Source: Termitomyces sp. T153
Taxonomy: Eukaryota > Basidiomycota > Agaricomycetes > Agaricales > Lyophyllaceae
Length of the DNA: 64,000 nucleotides
Direction of reading: 5' to 3'
NCBI GenBank assembly: GCA_018296165.2
Contig: JACKQL020000019.1
Coordinates: forward strand, 558,001 to 622,000
The translations under genes and the position numbers were made by a program. The stretch's first letter is position 1. Each line of letters starts with the position of its first letter. This document shows positions 47,094-58,262 of the stretch, piece after piece. Under the pieces are notes generated by a model. That model ran no database searches and was not told where the DNA came from. It saw only the letters and a list, made by a program, of their open reading frames with translations.

Positions 47094-48760
47094 CTACTGC
47101 AGTTCCATTATACCTCTCAGTCTTGTAAATCTCAGTGCTGGCAATGCTTTTGTGAATATGTCTGCAACATTATCTTTCATATTGATATATTGCAACATAA
47201 TCTCTCCAGAAATAACACACTTGTGCAAAAAATGATATTTGATGTCAATGTGTTTGACTCGAGTGTGAAGCAGTGGGTCCTCAGACAAATTGATTGTGGA
47301 GTTGTTGTTGCACAGCATTTTCATTGCACCATTCTCCAGGTATCACAACACTTTCATCATCATTCACAACCATATCCCTTCCTGTGCTGCCTCAAAAGCT
47401 GCCATATATTCCACTTTACAAGATGATGCCGCCACAGTTTCCTGTTTTCTAATCACCCAAGATACCAGTCCAGATCACAACAACCATGCATAGCCCCCTA
47501 CACACTGTCAAGTATCCAAACAATTGGCCCAATCTGAGTCAGTGAAACCAACTAGTCCAATTCTGACATCTCCTCTAAGGCATAGGCATAGATTTTGCAT
47601 CCCTTTTAAGTATTGTAGTACTTGTATTGCGGCATTCTGGTAGACATAGGAGTATGATTTGAAATATTGAGTCAACTGCTGAACCACATACTGGATGTCA
47701 GGCCTTGTCAATACTGCCAGCCATAGGAGACCTCTCACTAGTCATTGATATGGGATGTGTTTAATCTTTTCAAACTCTGCGAGTGGGAGTTTTGTTCTGT
47801 CCACTCAATGCAATTTCAGTCCAGGTTCTATAGGTACAGTGAGCAGGAAGACATCAGATTGTCTGAATTGTAAAATCATCTTGTCAATCAGAGTAGATTG
47901 TGAAAGAAATACTTTTCTGTCACTTCTGTCCCATTCCACTGCAATGCCAACAATATGTTTTGGCATACTAAGGTCGGAGATTGTCCATATCTCCCTCAAT
48001 TGATCCTTGAACTCATTGTTTGCCAGTTTAGTACTTGCGATAGACAGGAAATCATCGACATGGATTCCAGCTATTACAGTCCCCTTTTTAGCTTGTCAAT
48101 AATATATGCATGCTTCACATTTCAATTGCATAAATCCTAATTTTTGCATCATCTCATCTAATGTCCTGTTCCAAATTCTATCTGCTTGCTTCATACATAA
48201 ATCGCCCTCACAATTTTACACATCCATCCTTCTTTACCACTTTCCTCAAAACCTCTTGGCTGCTCCATATAAATTTGCTCCTCCTCTAATAGAACCCCAT
48301 TCAGAAAAGCCGTCTTGATATCAACCTGGATTGCATCCCACTCAAGCATTGCTGTGAGATGCAACAAGATCTGCCAAGATTCTGCATGTGCTGTGAGTGA
48401 CATCATCTTATCATAGTCTCTACCCTAGATCATTGAAAATCCCTGCAGAACATGTCAAGTTTTAAACCTTGTTATCTCTCCATGTTTGTCTTGTTTAATG
48501 GTGAATACAGGTTGACCCTTAGATATTTTCTGTCCTGCCAGTATCTTCTCATGCAGTACCAACTCCCAAACACCCATATTCTTCAAGGAATTAAGTTCAT
48601 CACAATATGAACTTTCCCATTTCAACCAGTCAGCAGATCTCTGAGCCTCATCAAATGTCTTAGGTGTGTTAGGGTCCATCTCATGTTCTAACTCAGGTAT
48701 TGAGTCTCCAATTGCATTGAGCACTGCTGCAATGTGGTCCTGTTCCTCATGGTCCACCCT
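47094..48760 (-). pseudogene. Copia 1 reverse transcriptase and RNase H
   Basis: Order on the minus strand: DEAQRSADWLKWESSYCDEL and NMGVWELV (48,600-48,700), DIKTAFLNG (about 48,310), the VDD active-site motif near 48,050, VEWDRSDRKVFLSQ, PDIQYVVQQLTQYF, GFTDSDWANC (RNase H start), and CNNNSTINLSEDPLLHTRV and HIDIKYHFL near 47,250. Stops and frameshifts abound, but most catalytic residues are legible. In the RNase H block an Asp has become Asn (CNNNS versus CDNNS in copia 2). Confidence 0.82.
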
Positions 48761-48940
48761 AACATTATTAGCTTCTGGAAGTGCTCATTGTAATTCTTCC
48801 AGAGCTCTCCTCCTTTCTGCCCTTGACTCCTTAACTCAATTGGCTGATTCTCTTGACTCTCTAGTGGCCTTTTTGAGGCATGTCTCCAGTCGATCATCAG
48901 GAGCAGTCTTTTTAGTTGGAATATAAGCTCTGCTAGATTG

Positions 48941-50260
48941 TTATATTAGCGGCATGTCAGGCCTATCAATGGGCAGTTGTTGGATCTGCTGTTGGGCTGG
49001 AAGTTCTGGCTTGGCAATGATTGAAAGTAGTTGAACTTGGATTGGTCCAGGTAATACAGTGGGTTCATTGTCACCAGGATTATCCTTGAGACATATGTCT
49101 TCATCAAGACTGTTAGGTCTAGGCACATATGTTTGTTCCTCTTCATCAGCCTGTCTGGTTGCTGCCAGTAGCTGTTCCAACAATTGCTTCTCAATCTTGT
49201 CAATTTTGGGGAAATCACTTCCTATTTCCTTTTCAACAGGAGGGTGTAAAAACAATGGTTGGATTTGTTCTTCATGACTTTCAATAAACTTGACATGGTA
49301 AGAACTGTACACTCTCCTTCTTGATCTTTCATAACATCGATATGCCTTAGAGTTTGAATCATAACCCACCAACACACATTCAATGGATTATTAATATACT
49401 TTTGGATTGTGTTTATGAAGAATCAGCACAAACACTCAACACTCTATTTCTCGGATATAGGAGTAGTCTGGCTTTGTGCCATACCATAGTTCATCTGAGG
49501 TTACATCATCAATAGTTGAGGTTCTCATCTTTCCATGCAGGTGAGTCGCCATTAAATAGAACTCATCCCACAGAAATGAAGGACATTTTGCAGCGATACA
49601 CATCGACCTAGCCTTGCCCATTAATGTCTGGTGCATTCATTCAACTCACCCTATGTGGGCTGATGTATGTGGGGTGCCAACCTCAAATATGATACCCTTG
49701 GACTTATACCACGCTTTGTGCTCCTTGCCATTGAATTTGCCATCATGACCTATTTGCAAAATCTTAAGCTTTTCTCCAGTCTCAGCTTCCTGTGCCAGGA
49801 TCCATGCTCTTAACTTGTTGAATCCATCATCATTGACCTTTGATGGAATGGACCACAGTTTATTGGTATACTCATTGACTATATTCATGATGTAATGATT
49901 TCCCATGCATGATGCCACTGCCAATTTTCTAGTTAAATCCACCCAAATCTTTTCCAATCTCCTTGTAGCCTTATGCCCAATTCCTTCTTCCCTCTCTTTT
50001 GGTACAAACCTGTTTCCCAAGTATACAATAGTCACATTTGAGTGGCTTTAAGGGGAAGGTTTTGGGCATACCTTCAATCATGCTGGCCCTTGCTATCTGC
50101 CTAATTGCTTGGTAGTTAGTGTGTCCAAGTCTGTTATGCCAGGTCTTGAGATCAGGGGCCGCATGTACAGCAAATGCTTGATCAAGATAGAGATCAATAG
50201 CATAGAGATCTTCATGGGGAAGTAAGGTTTCTGATGCAATTGTGGTATTGGTCAACATAT
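48941..50260 (-). pseudogene. Copia 1 integrase
   Basis: The gag-pre-integrase zinc part reads TWHNRLGHTNYQAIRQIA, then CDYCILGKQ (50,050-50,160). The core reads KIWVDLTRKLAV, IVNEYTNK and ILQIGHDGKFNG. DEFYLMATHLHGK and LMGKARSMCIAAK follow near 49,560-49,630. The linker to the reverse transcriptase (YDSNSKAYRCYERSRRRVY) lies at 49,330. Confidence 0.8.
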
Positions 50261-50499
50261 GTTTGAGTCAGGCTCCAGTATCATTGAAGGTCATTTTGAT
50301 CTTGGCACATTTTGCTAATTTGCTGATGGACAGTAGGCATACTGTTGATCCTAGGATAAAGAGTGCATGGTCCAGTTTGATAAATGATCCATCTTGGATG
50401 CATAGTCAGATCTTCCTAATACCTGTGGCAGCAATTGTTGATCCTCCAATGTCACAGATCAAACATTCAGCAATTTGCATCAATGATGTAAAATCAGAG

Positions 50500-50570
50500 G
50501 GATCAGGTGAGATATGAACTGTTGCTCCTGAATCAAGATAGAATGGCAGGGTCTCTAGTGGTATTGTATA
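50500..50570 (-). pseudogene. Copia 1 protease
   Basis: The short segment YLDSGATVHISPDP holds an intact Asp-Ser-Gly-Ala active site. The flanks are frameshifted. Confidence 0.7.
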
Positions 50571-50618
50571 GCTCAATAGAGCCTCTTTGCTATCTTGATT
50601 GTGATTGGTGTGGTCATC

Positions 50619-51815
50619 CTAATGAATCCCTGCCCTTGGTTCCTCCTCAAGTGCTATCAAGGTATCAAATTCTAGCATCTCAACCTCATCAATTGATCCT
50701 GTGCTTGGGAGAGCATCAAACGCCAAGCCCACAAACTCTGTTTTTATAGGTTGCATAGTCTGGCCTTCCCTTGCCACCATATATGCGGCAATGAAGTCCA
50801 GGTCCCCTTTGATAGTGAAGGCGGAGCCCCCAGAAGGCATGACAGTGATCCTTGAGTTTGACTTCTTCTTATCTTTGTCCCTTGCCCTGAAGCTTGCCAA
50901 ATGAGCTGCCTTGGATTCCTCCACAGTCTTTCCAGCCATGCCTCCACCCTCCAAAATGCACCATGGCTGAGTATGTCCCATAAAATTCAGTCTGCCCCTC
51001 AACTTGCATCCCTCACATGTCAATCTCACATATTTTGAATGCTTCAATGTCTGTGCAGCTGCCAAGACAATATCTGCAGAGCTTGACTTATCCACATCAA
51101 TAAGCATCTGTTTACCTTCAAGAAAGCATCATATTTTGTTGGGGCCATACACCTTGACATTGCCAGTAGCAGTGAGGTCCCATGAGATGATAGAGCATAT
51201 ATGTGTGTATGATTTATTGAACAGGGCAGACAGTATTGCAATTGATCAAAGAAGCTCCTTTGTCACTTCCCCAGCCTCAAATGCATGCGTGATCTTTTGT
51301 ATAATAGTATCCACAGTCTTGGTAAGAGACTCAAAGAGTGAGCATTTCATGGTGAGGGCCTCCTGCAGTGAACAGACCTGCTGTACCAGCACAGCACCTC
51401 TATGCCTCTGCTTCAGGTAGGCCTACAAAGCAACTAGATCCCATTCCTTGGTGCATAGCTTCTGCTCTGATGGGGAGATTGCATGCTTGATGAATGAGCA
51501 TGCCAGGCAGTTGTTGCCTGCCCATGCTCAGCTCACACATGGCTCATAGATAGGGTGAGGCATGACAGGTGCACTGAATACATACTCCCACAGTTGTACC
51601 ATAGAGAGTTCCAGATTCATACTATAGGACCAGTTAGCCCACTTACCATCATCCTTGTCAAGGATATGGCCTGTCCAACCTGTAGTCACCTTCCCCACTG
51701 GCAAGATCAAAGGATTCAAGGAATTATTGACCTTCCACATCTCAGCAATCTGGTCAGCAGTGAAAGCAGTGACAGAGAATTCAATCCCCTTTATTTCCTT
51801 GCCAGAAATAGTCAT
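50619..51815 (-). pseudogene. Copia 1 gag
   Basis: The N-terminal part reads TTGWTGHILDKDDGKWANWS (51,610-51,680). A later part has a zinc-knuckle-like CEGCKLRG...H...C pattern (about 50,960-51,020) and an acidic C-terminal end. It corresponds block by block to the gag of copia 2 (HILDKDDGKYAKW). Confidence 0.75.
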
Positions 51816-51978
51816 GGTTCATATAAAGCATGATAGTAACATGACACAGAGATAATCAAGAGTTCCTTAGATGGGCCCTAGGGTTCAGGCACAATGTCCA
51901 GCTAACCAATGTGGGTGATGATCAAAATCAACCACACAAAAAAATTTTCATCACAAAAGGTCCAGTCTAAGTTTACAG

Positions 51979-51997
51979 TGCAGCAACACCCATAACC
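51979..51997 (-). promoter_or_regulatory. Primer-binding region of copia element 1
   Basis: On the minus strand GGTTATGGGTGTTGCTG directly follows the 5' LTR. Copia 2 has the related GGTTATGGGTTTGTGCTG in the same place. The priming tRNA was not identified. Confidence 0.6.
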
Positions 51998-52320
51998 TGT
52001 TGGAATTCAAACTGTAAGTACCTAAAACAACACAGACTGAATTAGTCTGATCCTCAGTCTGTTGGTAGAACAACTATTTTTCTGTACCTAAAACAACACA
52101 GACCAAATTAGTCTGATCTATGGTACAGTAAGTGAATTTTCAGAATCAGTGCATATATATAACTCACCCTCAGTCTGTTGGTAGAATGACTGAGGGTTCT
52201 GGTATGTACTGTCTGTATATATATAAGTAATCTATCCCTTTTTGTAATGTAATGATTTAATATGAAAGGTCAGGCACACTTATGGTGCCATGTTGCAGAG
52301 TGGCAATCTGGATCATAAAA
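51998..52320 (-). repeat. 5' LTR of copia element 1
   Basis: 323 bp. It is like the 3' LTR but longer by about 66 bp because of an internal duplication (52,036-52,110) that repeats the ACCTAAAACAACACAGAC block. The outer end is decayed (TAAAA in place of TAACA). Confidence 0.85.
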
Positions 52321-52325
52321 TGGTG
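52321..52325 (+). repeat. Target-site duplication (right) of copia element 1
   Basis: TGGTG, pairing with 46,786-46,790. Confidence 0.85.
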
Positions 52326-52815
52326 GAAATGGTAGTAATGGAGGAAATGGTGGTAATGGCAGTGGCTGAAATAATAATTGGTGGACACTGTACCCATATA
52401 ATGGTGGAGGAAGTGGTGGTAATGGAGGTAATGGAAGTAATGGAGGCAATGGAAGTAATAGAGGAGGATTGAGGAACTTATGGGTTTGGAGTTCATGGAG
52501 CAGGAATGGTGGAAATGGAGAGAATGGAGGAAATGGAGGAAATAGGGGTAAGAGTAGTTGGGGTTGACTGGGAGGCAATGGCAAGAACGGCAGAAATGGT
52601 GGCAATGGAGGCAATGGTGAATGTCATTGGGGTGCTTCCAGAGGCAATGGTGGAAATGGTAGGAATAATGGGAATGGCAAGAACAGTGGAGGAAGTAGGA
52701 GAGGCTCTGGTGTTAATGGTGGGAATGGTGGAAATAGTGGAAATGGAGGCGGTGCAAATACAGCGGTGCAAATGATGGAGATGGTGAGAATAGTGAAAAT
52801 GGAGGTTTCATTTAA

Positions 52816-53493
52816 TCTTTACTTTGCAATTAATACCTCTTACTATATAAAACAATAAAAATGCTATGATGCTATATGCTTCTGGGGGGCAAGCTACAAA
52901 CTAGTAACAAAACAATGTCCATCAGCATGGGATAACATTAACTGGGCATTGGTGAAAGTGTCAATTGTAACAGATTTAGAAGTGTTAATCTAGAGATTAG
53001 CTTCTATGATCTCTTGCTCGCAAGAATTTTGTGCTAGATTGTTTTTCCAATTATCCAATAAGTTACAGTTGTGGGTGCCTGCTTTAAGCCATGAGATTCT
53101 CAAGTTGTGTCACAAGCCACATTTTCCCATTTGCATCACAGAGAGTAATTTTGTCATCTCCATATGTAAATTGCTCTTGAAAATTGCTTTTGAAAGGAAA
53201 TTGCAGAAACAATGTCTGAGTGAATGATTGAGGGAGGGAGGGAATAAGAAGCCACAGGATATTTGACAACTAGAACTGGTTATGTTATATGTTTTACAGT
53301 TGAATGGTATACTTTGCCTTTTGGTAGAGATCGAGGGTGCTTATGAACAAAATCCATGCCCTCTTCCATCTGAAGGCAGCCTTACTATTGTTGAGTACAG
53401 TTATGTGGGGTAGCGAGAGTGTTTCTCCCTGGAAATTCCTTGTGGCAGAGAAGGCATGGATGTTGAGTCCTTCAAATTTGTTTTGACAACATT
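52816..53493. other. Spacer between the secreted-protein gene and copia element 2
   Basis: AT-rich, no gene seen. A few CpG sites survive here (for example near 53,016, 53,330 and 53,414). Confidence 0.4.
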
Positions 53494-53498
53494 AGCAT
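53494..53498 (+). repeat. Target-site duplication (left) of copia element 2
   Basis: AGCAT, matched at 59,112-59,116. Confidence 0.85.
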
Positions 53499-53798
53499 TG
53501 TTGAGACTCACAAGTCACAACACCACATGCATTAACTGGTTACCAAATGATAAGCAGCAGGATTGTGGATCAGGGGTACAGATGCAAAATGAGAGTATAT
53601 ATACATGAAGGAAAAGGTGATGACTACCCTCAGTCAATATCCAGAAACTGAAGGTGAGCCAATAGTTTATACACATGTAACAAACACATACTTATGCATA
53701 CCATAGAATAATCTCTGTATTATCTAGGTATGCAATATCTAGTTGATATCCAGAGACTGAGGAATAATCTCTGTATTATCTAGTTTGCACTTCTAACA
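53499..53798 (+). repeat. 5' LTR of copia element 2 (no CpG left)
   Basis: 300 bp, TGTTGAGACTC...TTCTAACA. It contains no CpG dinucleotide at all, whereas its partner at 58,812-59,111 has eleven. Confidence 0.92.
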
Positions 53799-53819
53799 GG
53801 TTATGGGTTTGTGCTGTGC
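53799..53819 (+). promoter_or_regulatory. Primer-binding region of copia element 2
   Basis: GGTTATGGGTTTGTGCTGTG directly follows the 5' LTR. Confidence 0.6.
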
Positions 53820-53928
53820 TTTCCTTTAGAAGCATTACTAGTATTTTGTTTGACTTACAGGCCACTGCTGCACTCACTCAATACTGGACTGACTGTCCAA
53901 CACTTTGATACTGCTCTTTGCTGCCTGT

Positions 53929-55140
53929 CATGGCACCAGCAACAATGACCACTCCAGATCCACCCAATACTCCTTCTATTGAACAAATCAGAGCAATGAG
54001 GGCCATTGACAGCTCAGCAAATCCAATGGTCCTCCCCATATGTAGAATCACATCTCCCTGGGTGGGACACATCCTTGACAAGGATGATGGCAAGTACGCC
54101 AAATGGGCATACTCCATGAAGCTCAAACTCTCAATAGTCCAGTTATAGGACTATGTGTTTGACCCAATTCCCCAACTACACACCACCTATGAGCCTAGAG
54201 CCTATCAGGCATGAACCTCGAACTGCCACTTCACATGTTCTTTTCTGAAGTGCATGATTTCTCTGTCTGAGCAAAAACTTTGTGCTGAGGAGGACAACTC
54301 CAAGACCCTGTGGTTATACCTGAAGGACTGCCATGGTGGGGCTGTTCCTGTGAAACAGGTACAGCTCCTTTAGAAAGTGCTTACTATGAAATGTACCCTC
54401 TCTGAACCACTCACCAAGATGATGGACATGATATTCAAGAGATTGATTGCATGTTCAATGCAGGAGAGGTGATGAAGGACCTTCTAAAGTCCATTGCGGT
54501 CCTGTCTGCTCTCTTGGACAAGTCCTTTGTTCACATCAGATCTATCATCTCTCATGATCTGAGACAGGCTTCTGACACTATGAAATATGGCCCAGCTGAG
54601 ATTAGACTCTTTTTAGAAGGGGAACAGACACTCCTGGATGCTGATAGACCTTCTTCCACCCTTGCTGACTCCACATTAGCTGCCTCCTTTGGGAAGCCTT
54701 CTTAAATGAAAGACTTCATGTATGCAGCATGTAAAGCTTGAAAGTGCCCAGCCTATGTGTACACCAGGCACACTGCCCCATGGTGCATCCTAGAGGGTGG
54801 TGGGATGGTGGGGAAGTCTGCCAAGGAATCTAAGACTGTGCACCTGGCCTTCTATGATAGCAAGCAGAAGGAATGGGAGAACAAAGGGAAGATGACCTCA
54901 AAAGTCACTCTCACTCCAGCAGGAGGTAGTGCATTCACACTGTAGGGTGACTCAGCAATTATTGTGGCCTACTTGGCCATGCAGACACAGAAAGGGCTCA
55001 ATGTACAGCTGTCAGAGTTTGCTGGTCTCAGATCTGATTCCCTATCAAGCACAGGGCTCCTAGCCAATGTCAAGGGCTTGGAGTTCAATGCATGGGTTGT
55101 CTTTGAGGAGGAGCCTTACCTCAACAAACACAAGGCTACT
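53929..55140 (+). pseudogene. Copia 2 gag
   Basis: Starts MAPATMTTPDPPNTPSIEQI with VGHILDKDDGKYAKWAYS soon after. It continues in broken frames past APWCILEGGGMVGKS (54,775-54,815). A TAG at about 54,147 and further stops interrupt it. The same blocks occur in copia 1. Confidence 0.75.
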
Positions 55141-55440
55141 GCACTTGAAATTGAGGGTCTGGAGTCAGCCTTGTCATGCAAAGACCAAACCCTGGAACCA
55201 TTCTACTTAGATTCAGGTGCAACAGTTCACATATCACCAAACCCTGACAATTTCCTCAAGATAGACCCAATACCTGCAAAACAGATCTGTGAAGTAGGAG
55301 GATCCTCTATTGCAGCTATAGGAACGGGGACTATTCACACATATGTTGCCGAAGGGGTGTATCTCGACCTCAAAAATGCACTCTATGTGCCAAGATTGAC
55401 AGTCTGCCTCCTATTCATCAGCAGAATAGCATGAGAACAT
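55141..55440 (+). pseudogene. Copia 2 protease
   Basis: FYLDSGATVHISPNPDNFL carries the intact Asp-Ser-Gly-Ala site at about 55,207. IGTGTIHTYV and LYVPRL complete the fold. The frame runs open from 54,964 to 55,434. Confidence 0.78.
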
Positions 55441-55559
55441 GGAGTATCAGCAGTATTTGATGACATGAGAGTCTCTCTGAAGAAGAAGATAAGCAGAAAA
55501 CTCATGGCCACTGGTACTCTCGCACCTAGTTGTGGTCTCTACATCCTCGACACAATGAC

Positions 55560-56500
55560 TGATCGTGCACTTGCTGTACATGCCATGCCAAATATACAGT
55601 CTTGGCACCTTTGACTGGAACACACAAACTATCAGTTGATCCTTCAAATGGCATGTGCAGGCATGATTGAAGGTATGCCCTCCTCTTTCCCCTCCAAACC
55701 TCCTAAGTGTGACCAATGTATCCTTGGAAAGCAGACTAGGACACTGGTACCAAAGGAGCATGAGAAAGGGGAAGGGCATAGAGTGAGGAGGAGATTGGAA
55801 AAGGTCTGGGTGGACCTGACAGGACCAGAAGCTGTTACATCTCACACCAGAAATAACTATGTCATGAATATTGTCAACAATTATACTAATAAACCATGGT
55901 CAATTCCATTGAGATCAAAGGATGACAGTTTTGATGGGCTTAAAGCCTGGATCCTCACATGTGAAAACAAAACTGGACTGCACCTGAAGATATTAAGGAC
56001 AGGTCATGATGGTGAACTTAACAGGGATCATCACAAAGAATAGTACCAACAAAGGGGAATCATTCTAAAAGTCAGGGCACCCTACACCTCTGCATACATG
56101 GGCAGGGTGGAAAAGATGCAATAGATGCTGGGAGGAAAGGCATGTGCAATGAGACTAACAGCAAAATGCCCACCATTCCTATGGGACAAATTTTACCTGA
56201 CAGCTGCCCATCTCCATGGGAAGACAAAAACATTGGCTGTACAGGACATAACACCCAATGAACTGTGGTATGTGAAGAGACCGTCATACTCGTATATTCA
56301 GGAGATAGGCTGCCAGGTGTTTGTACTGGTTCTGAACTGACATAACCTGAAGATATACGAACGCTCAGTAGAATGCATATTAATTGGGTATGATGTTAAC
56401 TTGAAAGCATATTGGTGCTACAATTGGACAGCAAGAAAAGTGTACAGCTCATACCATGTCCAGTTCATAGAAAGTCATAACGATGCCTGACAACCATCAC
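55560..56500 (+). pseudogene. Copia 2 integrase
   Basis: CDQCILGKQTRT (zinc part), KVWVDLTGPEAV with the first catalytic Asp, NIVNNYTNKPW, ILRTGHDGELN with the second Asp, then FYLTAAHLHGKTKT and YSYIQEIGCQVF. A TAG at about 56,041 and one at 56,122 interrupt it. Confidence 0.78.
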
Positions 56501-56999
56501 AGAACAGTGAACCCATGCCACAGACTGAGGATCAAAGCACTGATTTTCCAGATATAACAACAATTGCTGGACGCGCAACAAATGCTCCGATACAGCCAAA
56601 TGATGTAATCAATGACAACGAGTTACCAGGGATCCCAGGCCCAATACTCAATCTGACAGATGACAATCCTCCTCCAAGATAGGAACAAGCAGCAGACAAT
56701 CACTGTGGTGAAGGAGAAGTGATTCACCAACCACAACTGTGGCAGTTGACAAGAACAATTACTCCTACAGAGAAGGTCATCCAAGGGGAGGACCGAGAAA
56801 CCCACACCGAGAGAGCAGTGAGGGAATCCAAGAAAGCAGCAGAACACATCTGACAGAATAGAGCTAACTGAAGACAGACTGTTGATGGACAGCTGGAAGA
56901 CCCAGGGGCTGACAGTACCAGAGAAGAACCAGACTTAGAACAGGTACTGTCAGCCCTGAATGCAACCAACCACTCACAGTTTATTGAACCCAGGGCTGA

Positions 57000-57395
57000 C
57001 CTGGCAATATCTAGCACAAGGGAGGCAAGCACACATTTTAAACAAGAAATGGCGAGTAGGAACAATAGTTGCCTGGGAACATGAGAAATATCAGGTCCAC
57101 CTGTCTCAAATGGTCCTCATTGACAGGATGATCCAACAGTTTGGACAGACCAACGCTGCCCTACTGTCAACGCCAATGGAGCCCAGAACAAAATTGCGAC
57201 ATGTGGACCTGTCAATGTTATCAGATGCTGACTGTGAAAGGATTGCCCAAGGATTATTATGGCTAGCAATTACCACACAACTGGACATCCAATATGCAGT
57301 TCAACAACTATTGCAATACCTCGATTGCTTTACACATACTCACTGGAATGCCACTGTGAGGACCTTATGTTACCTAAAAGGCACAAGGACCATGG
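57000..57395 (+). pseudogene. Copia 2 reverse transcriptase C-terminal remnant
   Basis: Only the end of the domain is left: WEHEKYQVHLSQMVLIDRMI, PMEPRTKLRHVD, GLLWLAITTQLDIQYAVQQL, CYLKGTRTM. The upstream catalytic half is absent: the sequence jumps from LSALNATNHSQFIEP straight into this part, which implies an internal deletion. Confidence 0.72.
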
Positions 57396-58258
57396 TGATA
57401 CACCAGTCTCAACAGTGAGATCGGCAGAGGAAAAAGCCTAGTCAAAGTATATTATAAAAAATATACTTTACAAATAAAAACAGCTGAAAACTGTAAGCTG
57501 GTGAAAAACATTGAAAACTGTAAATGTAAGGCATACCTCAAAGTAAACCTCCCATGTAAAACCAAGGATGAACCCAAAAGTCAGTCGACAACAGCTGGGA
57601 AGCTGGCCATCAAATTTTGATGGCAGGGGCCAAGAATTGATCTCAGCTAACAATCCAAGTTTCCCCTCAATCCAGGGCTAGCCCCTCCCTTCTCTGACCA
57701 ACTTAAACTAAACAGCCCTCAAGTCCACATTGATAAGGATCAGCAGGCAGGAGGAGAAGACAAAGGGGGAGGAAAAGAGACAGACAAAAGAGCAGCCTAG
57801 GCCTCGGCATGATCAAATCCGAATTGCCGATGCCAAAAATAAGTGCATGCCAAGGCCCGACCATGCAGCCCAGCCCACCAACCGGTTGACCACACTCCCG
57901 GATGACGATGAAAACATGTGGAAAAGCCATGGTCCATGCGCAGACTGAGGGGTATAAAAGGAGAGGATTTTTGAGCCTATTGGACAAGCAAAGTACTAGC
58001 TACAGCTCGGAAATCCCCAGGGAGCGGGTTTCTTAGGCCAATAAACTATTATTTTCTTCAGGCTTAAAATTTATTATATTTTGCTTGAGCCTTGTGATCA
58101 GACTTGACCCGGTTGAGTTTGTAATCTAAATCAATTAAAAATCTACTTTGTACGACACTTTTAGAGTGAGCTACGTGAAACAAAGTCCCGAACACCTTTG
58201 TGAGTCGGAGTTTTGAGCTGAGTTTGAAAACTAAGCCAATTTCGCCGATTTCGCATCA
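57396..58258 (+). mobile_element. Solo LTR nested in copia element 2
   Basis: 863 bp with ends TGATACACC...GCATCA (TGAT/ATCA inverted) and a 4-bp duplication ATGG (57,392-57,395 and 58,259-58,262). Removing it with one ATGG restores the copia frame GTRTMGISLGGRHP. Inside are a TATA box (TATAAAAG near 57,954) and an AATAAA near 58,040, as in an LTR promoter/terminator. No internal coding region is present, so it is a solo LTR of an element not otherwise seen here. Confidence 0.82.
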
Positions 58259-58262
58259 ATGG

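Larger units (their letters stand above)
46791..52320 (-). mobile_element. Ty1/copia retrotransposon 1
   Basis: Complete structure on the minus strand: 5' LTR (51,998-52,320), primer-binding region, gag, protease, integrase, reverse transcriptase, RNase H in copia order, purine tract, 3' LTR (46,791-47,047). It is flanked by a 5-bp duplication TGGTG. The coding region is broken into about a dozen frames. Its target was the Gly/Asn-repeat gene. Confidence 0.9.
46532..52815 (+). pseudogene. Secreted Gly/Asn-repeat protein gene, split by a copia element
   Basis: The ATG at 46,532 opens a classic signal peptide (MKFSVFTLITIFTSVALI, then TPTLG). After DCHNLVQ comes a consistent intron (GTTTGT at about 46,634 to ATAG at 46,689), then a Tyr/Trp/Arg-rich segment ending RGRNG at 46,790. 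The copia element 46,791-52,320 interrupts the codon. After the duplicated TGGTG the frame resumes exactly, as NGGNGSNGGNGGNGSG, and continues as about 150 residues of Asn-Gly-Gly repeats to GGFI and TAA at 52,813. Two in-frame TGA codons and one 1-base slip near 52,760 show later decay. Secreted repeat proteins of this build in fungi are often cell-wall or effector-like; the role here is inference. Confidence 0.72.

Noticed and set aside
52270..52775. Minus-strand Pro/Leu-rich and Thr/Ile-rich open frames
   Set aside because: They are antisense shadows of the Gly/Asn repeat of the secreted-protein gene.
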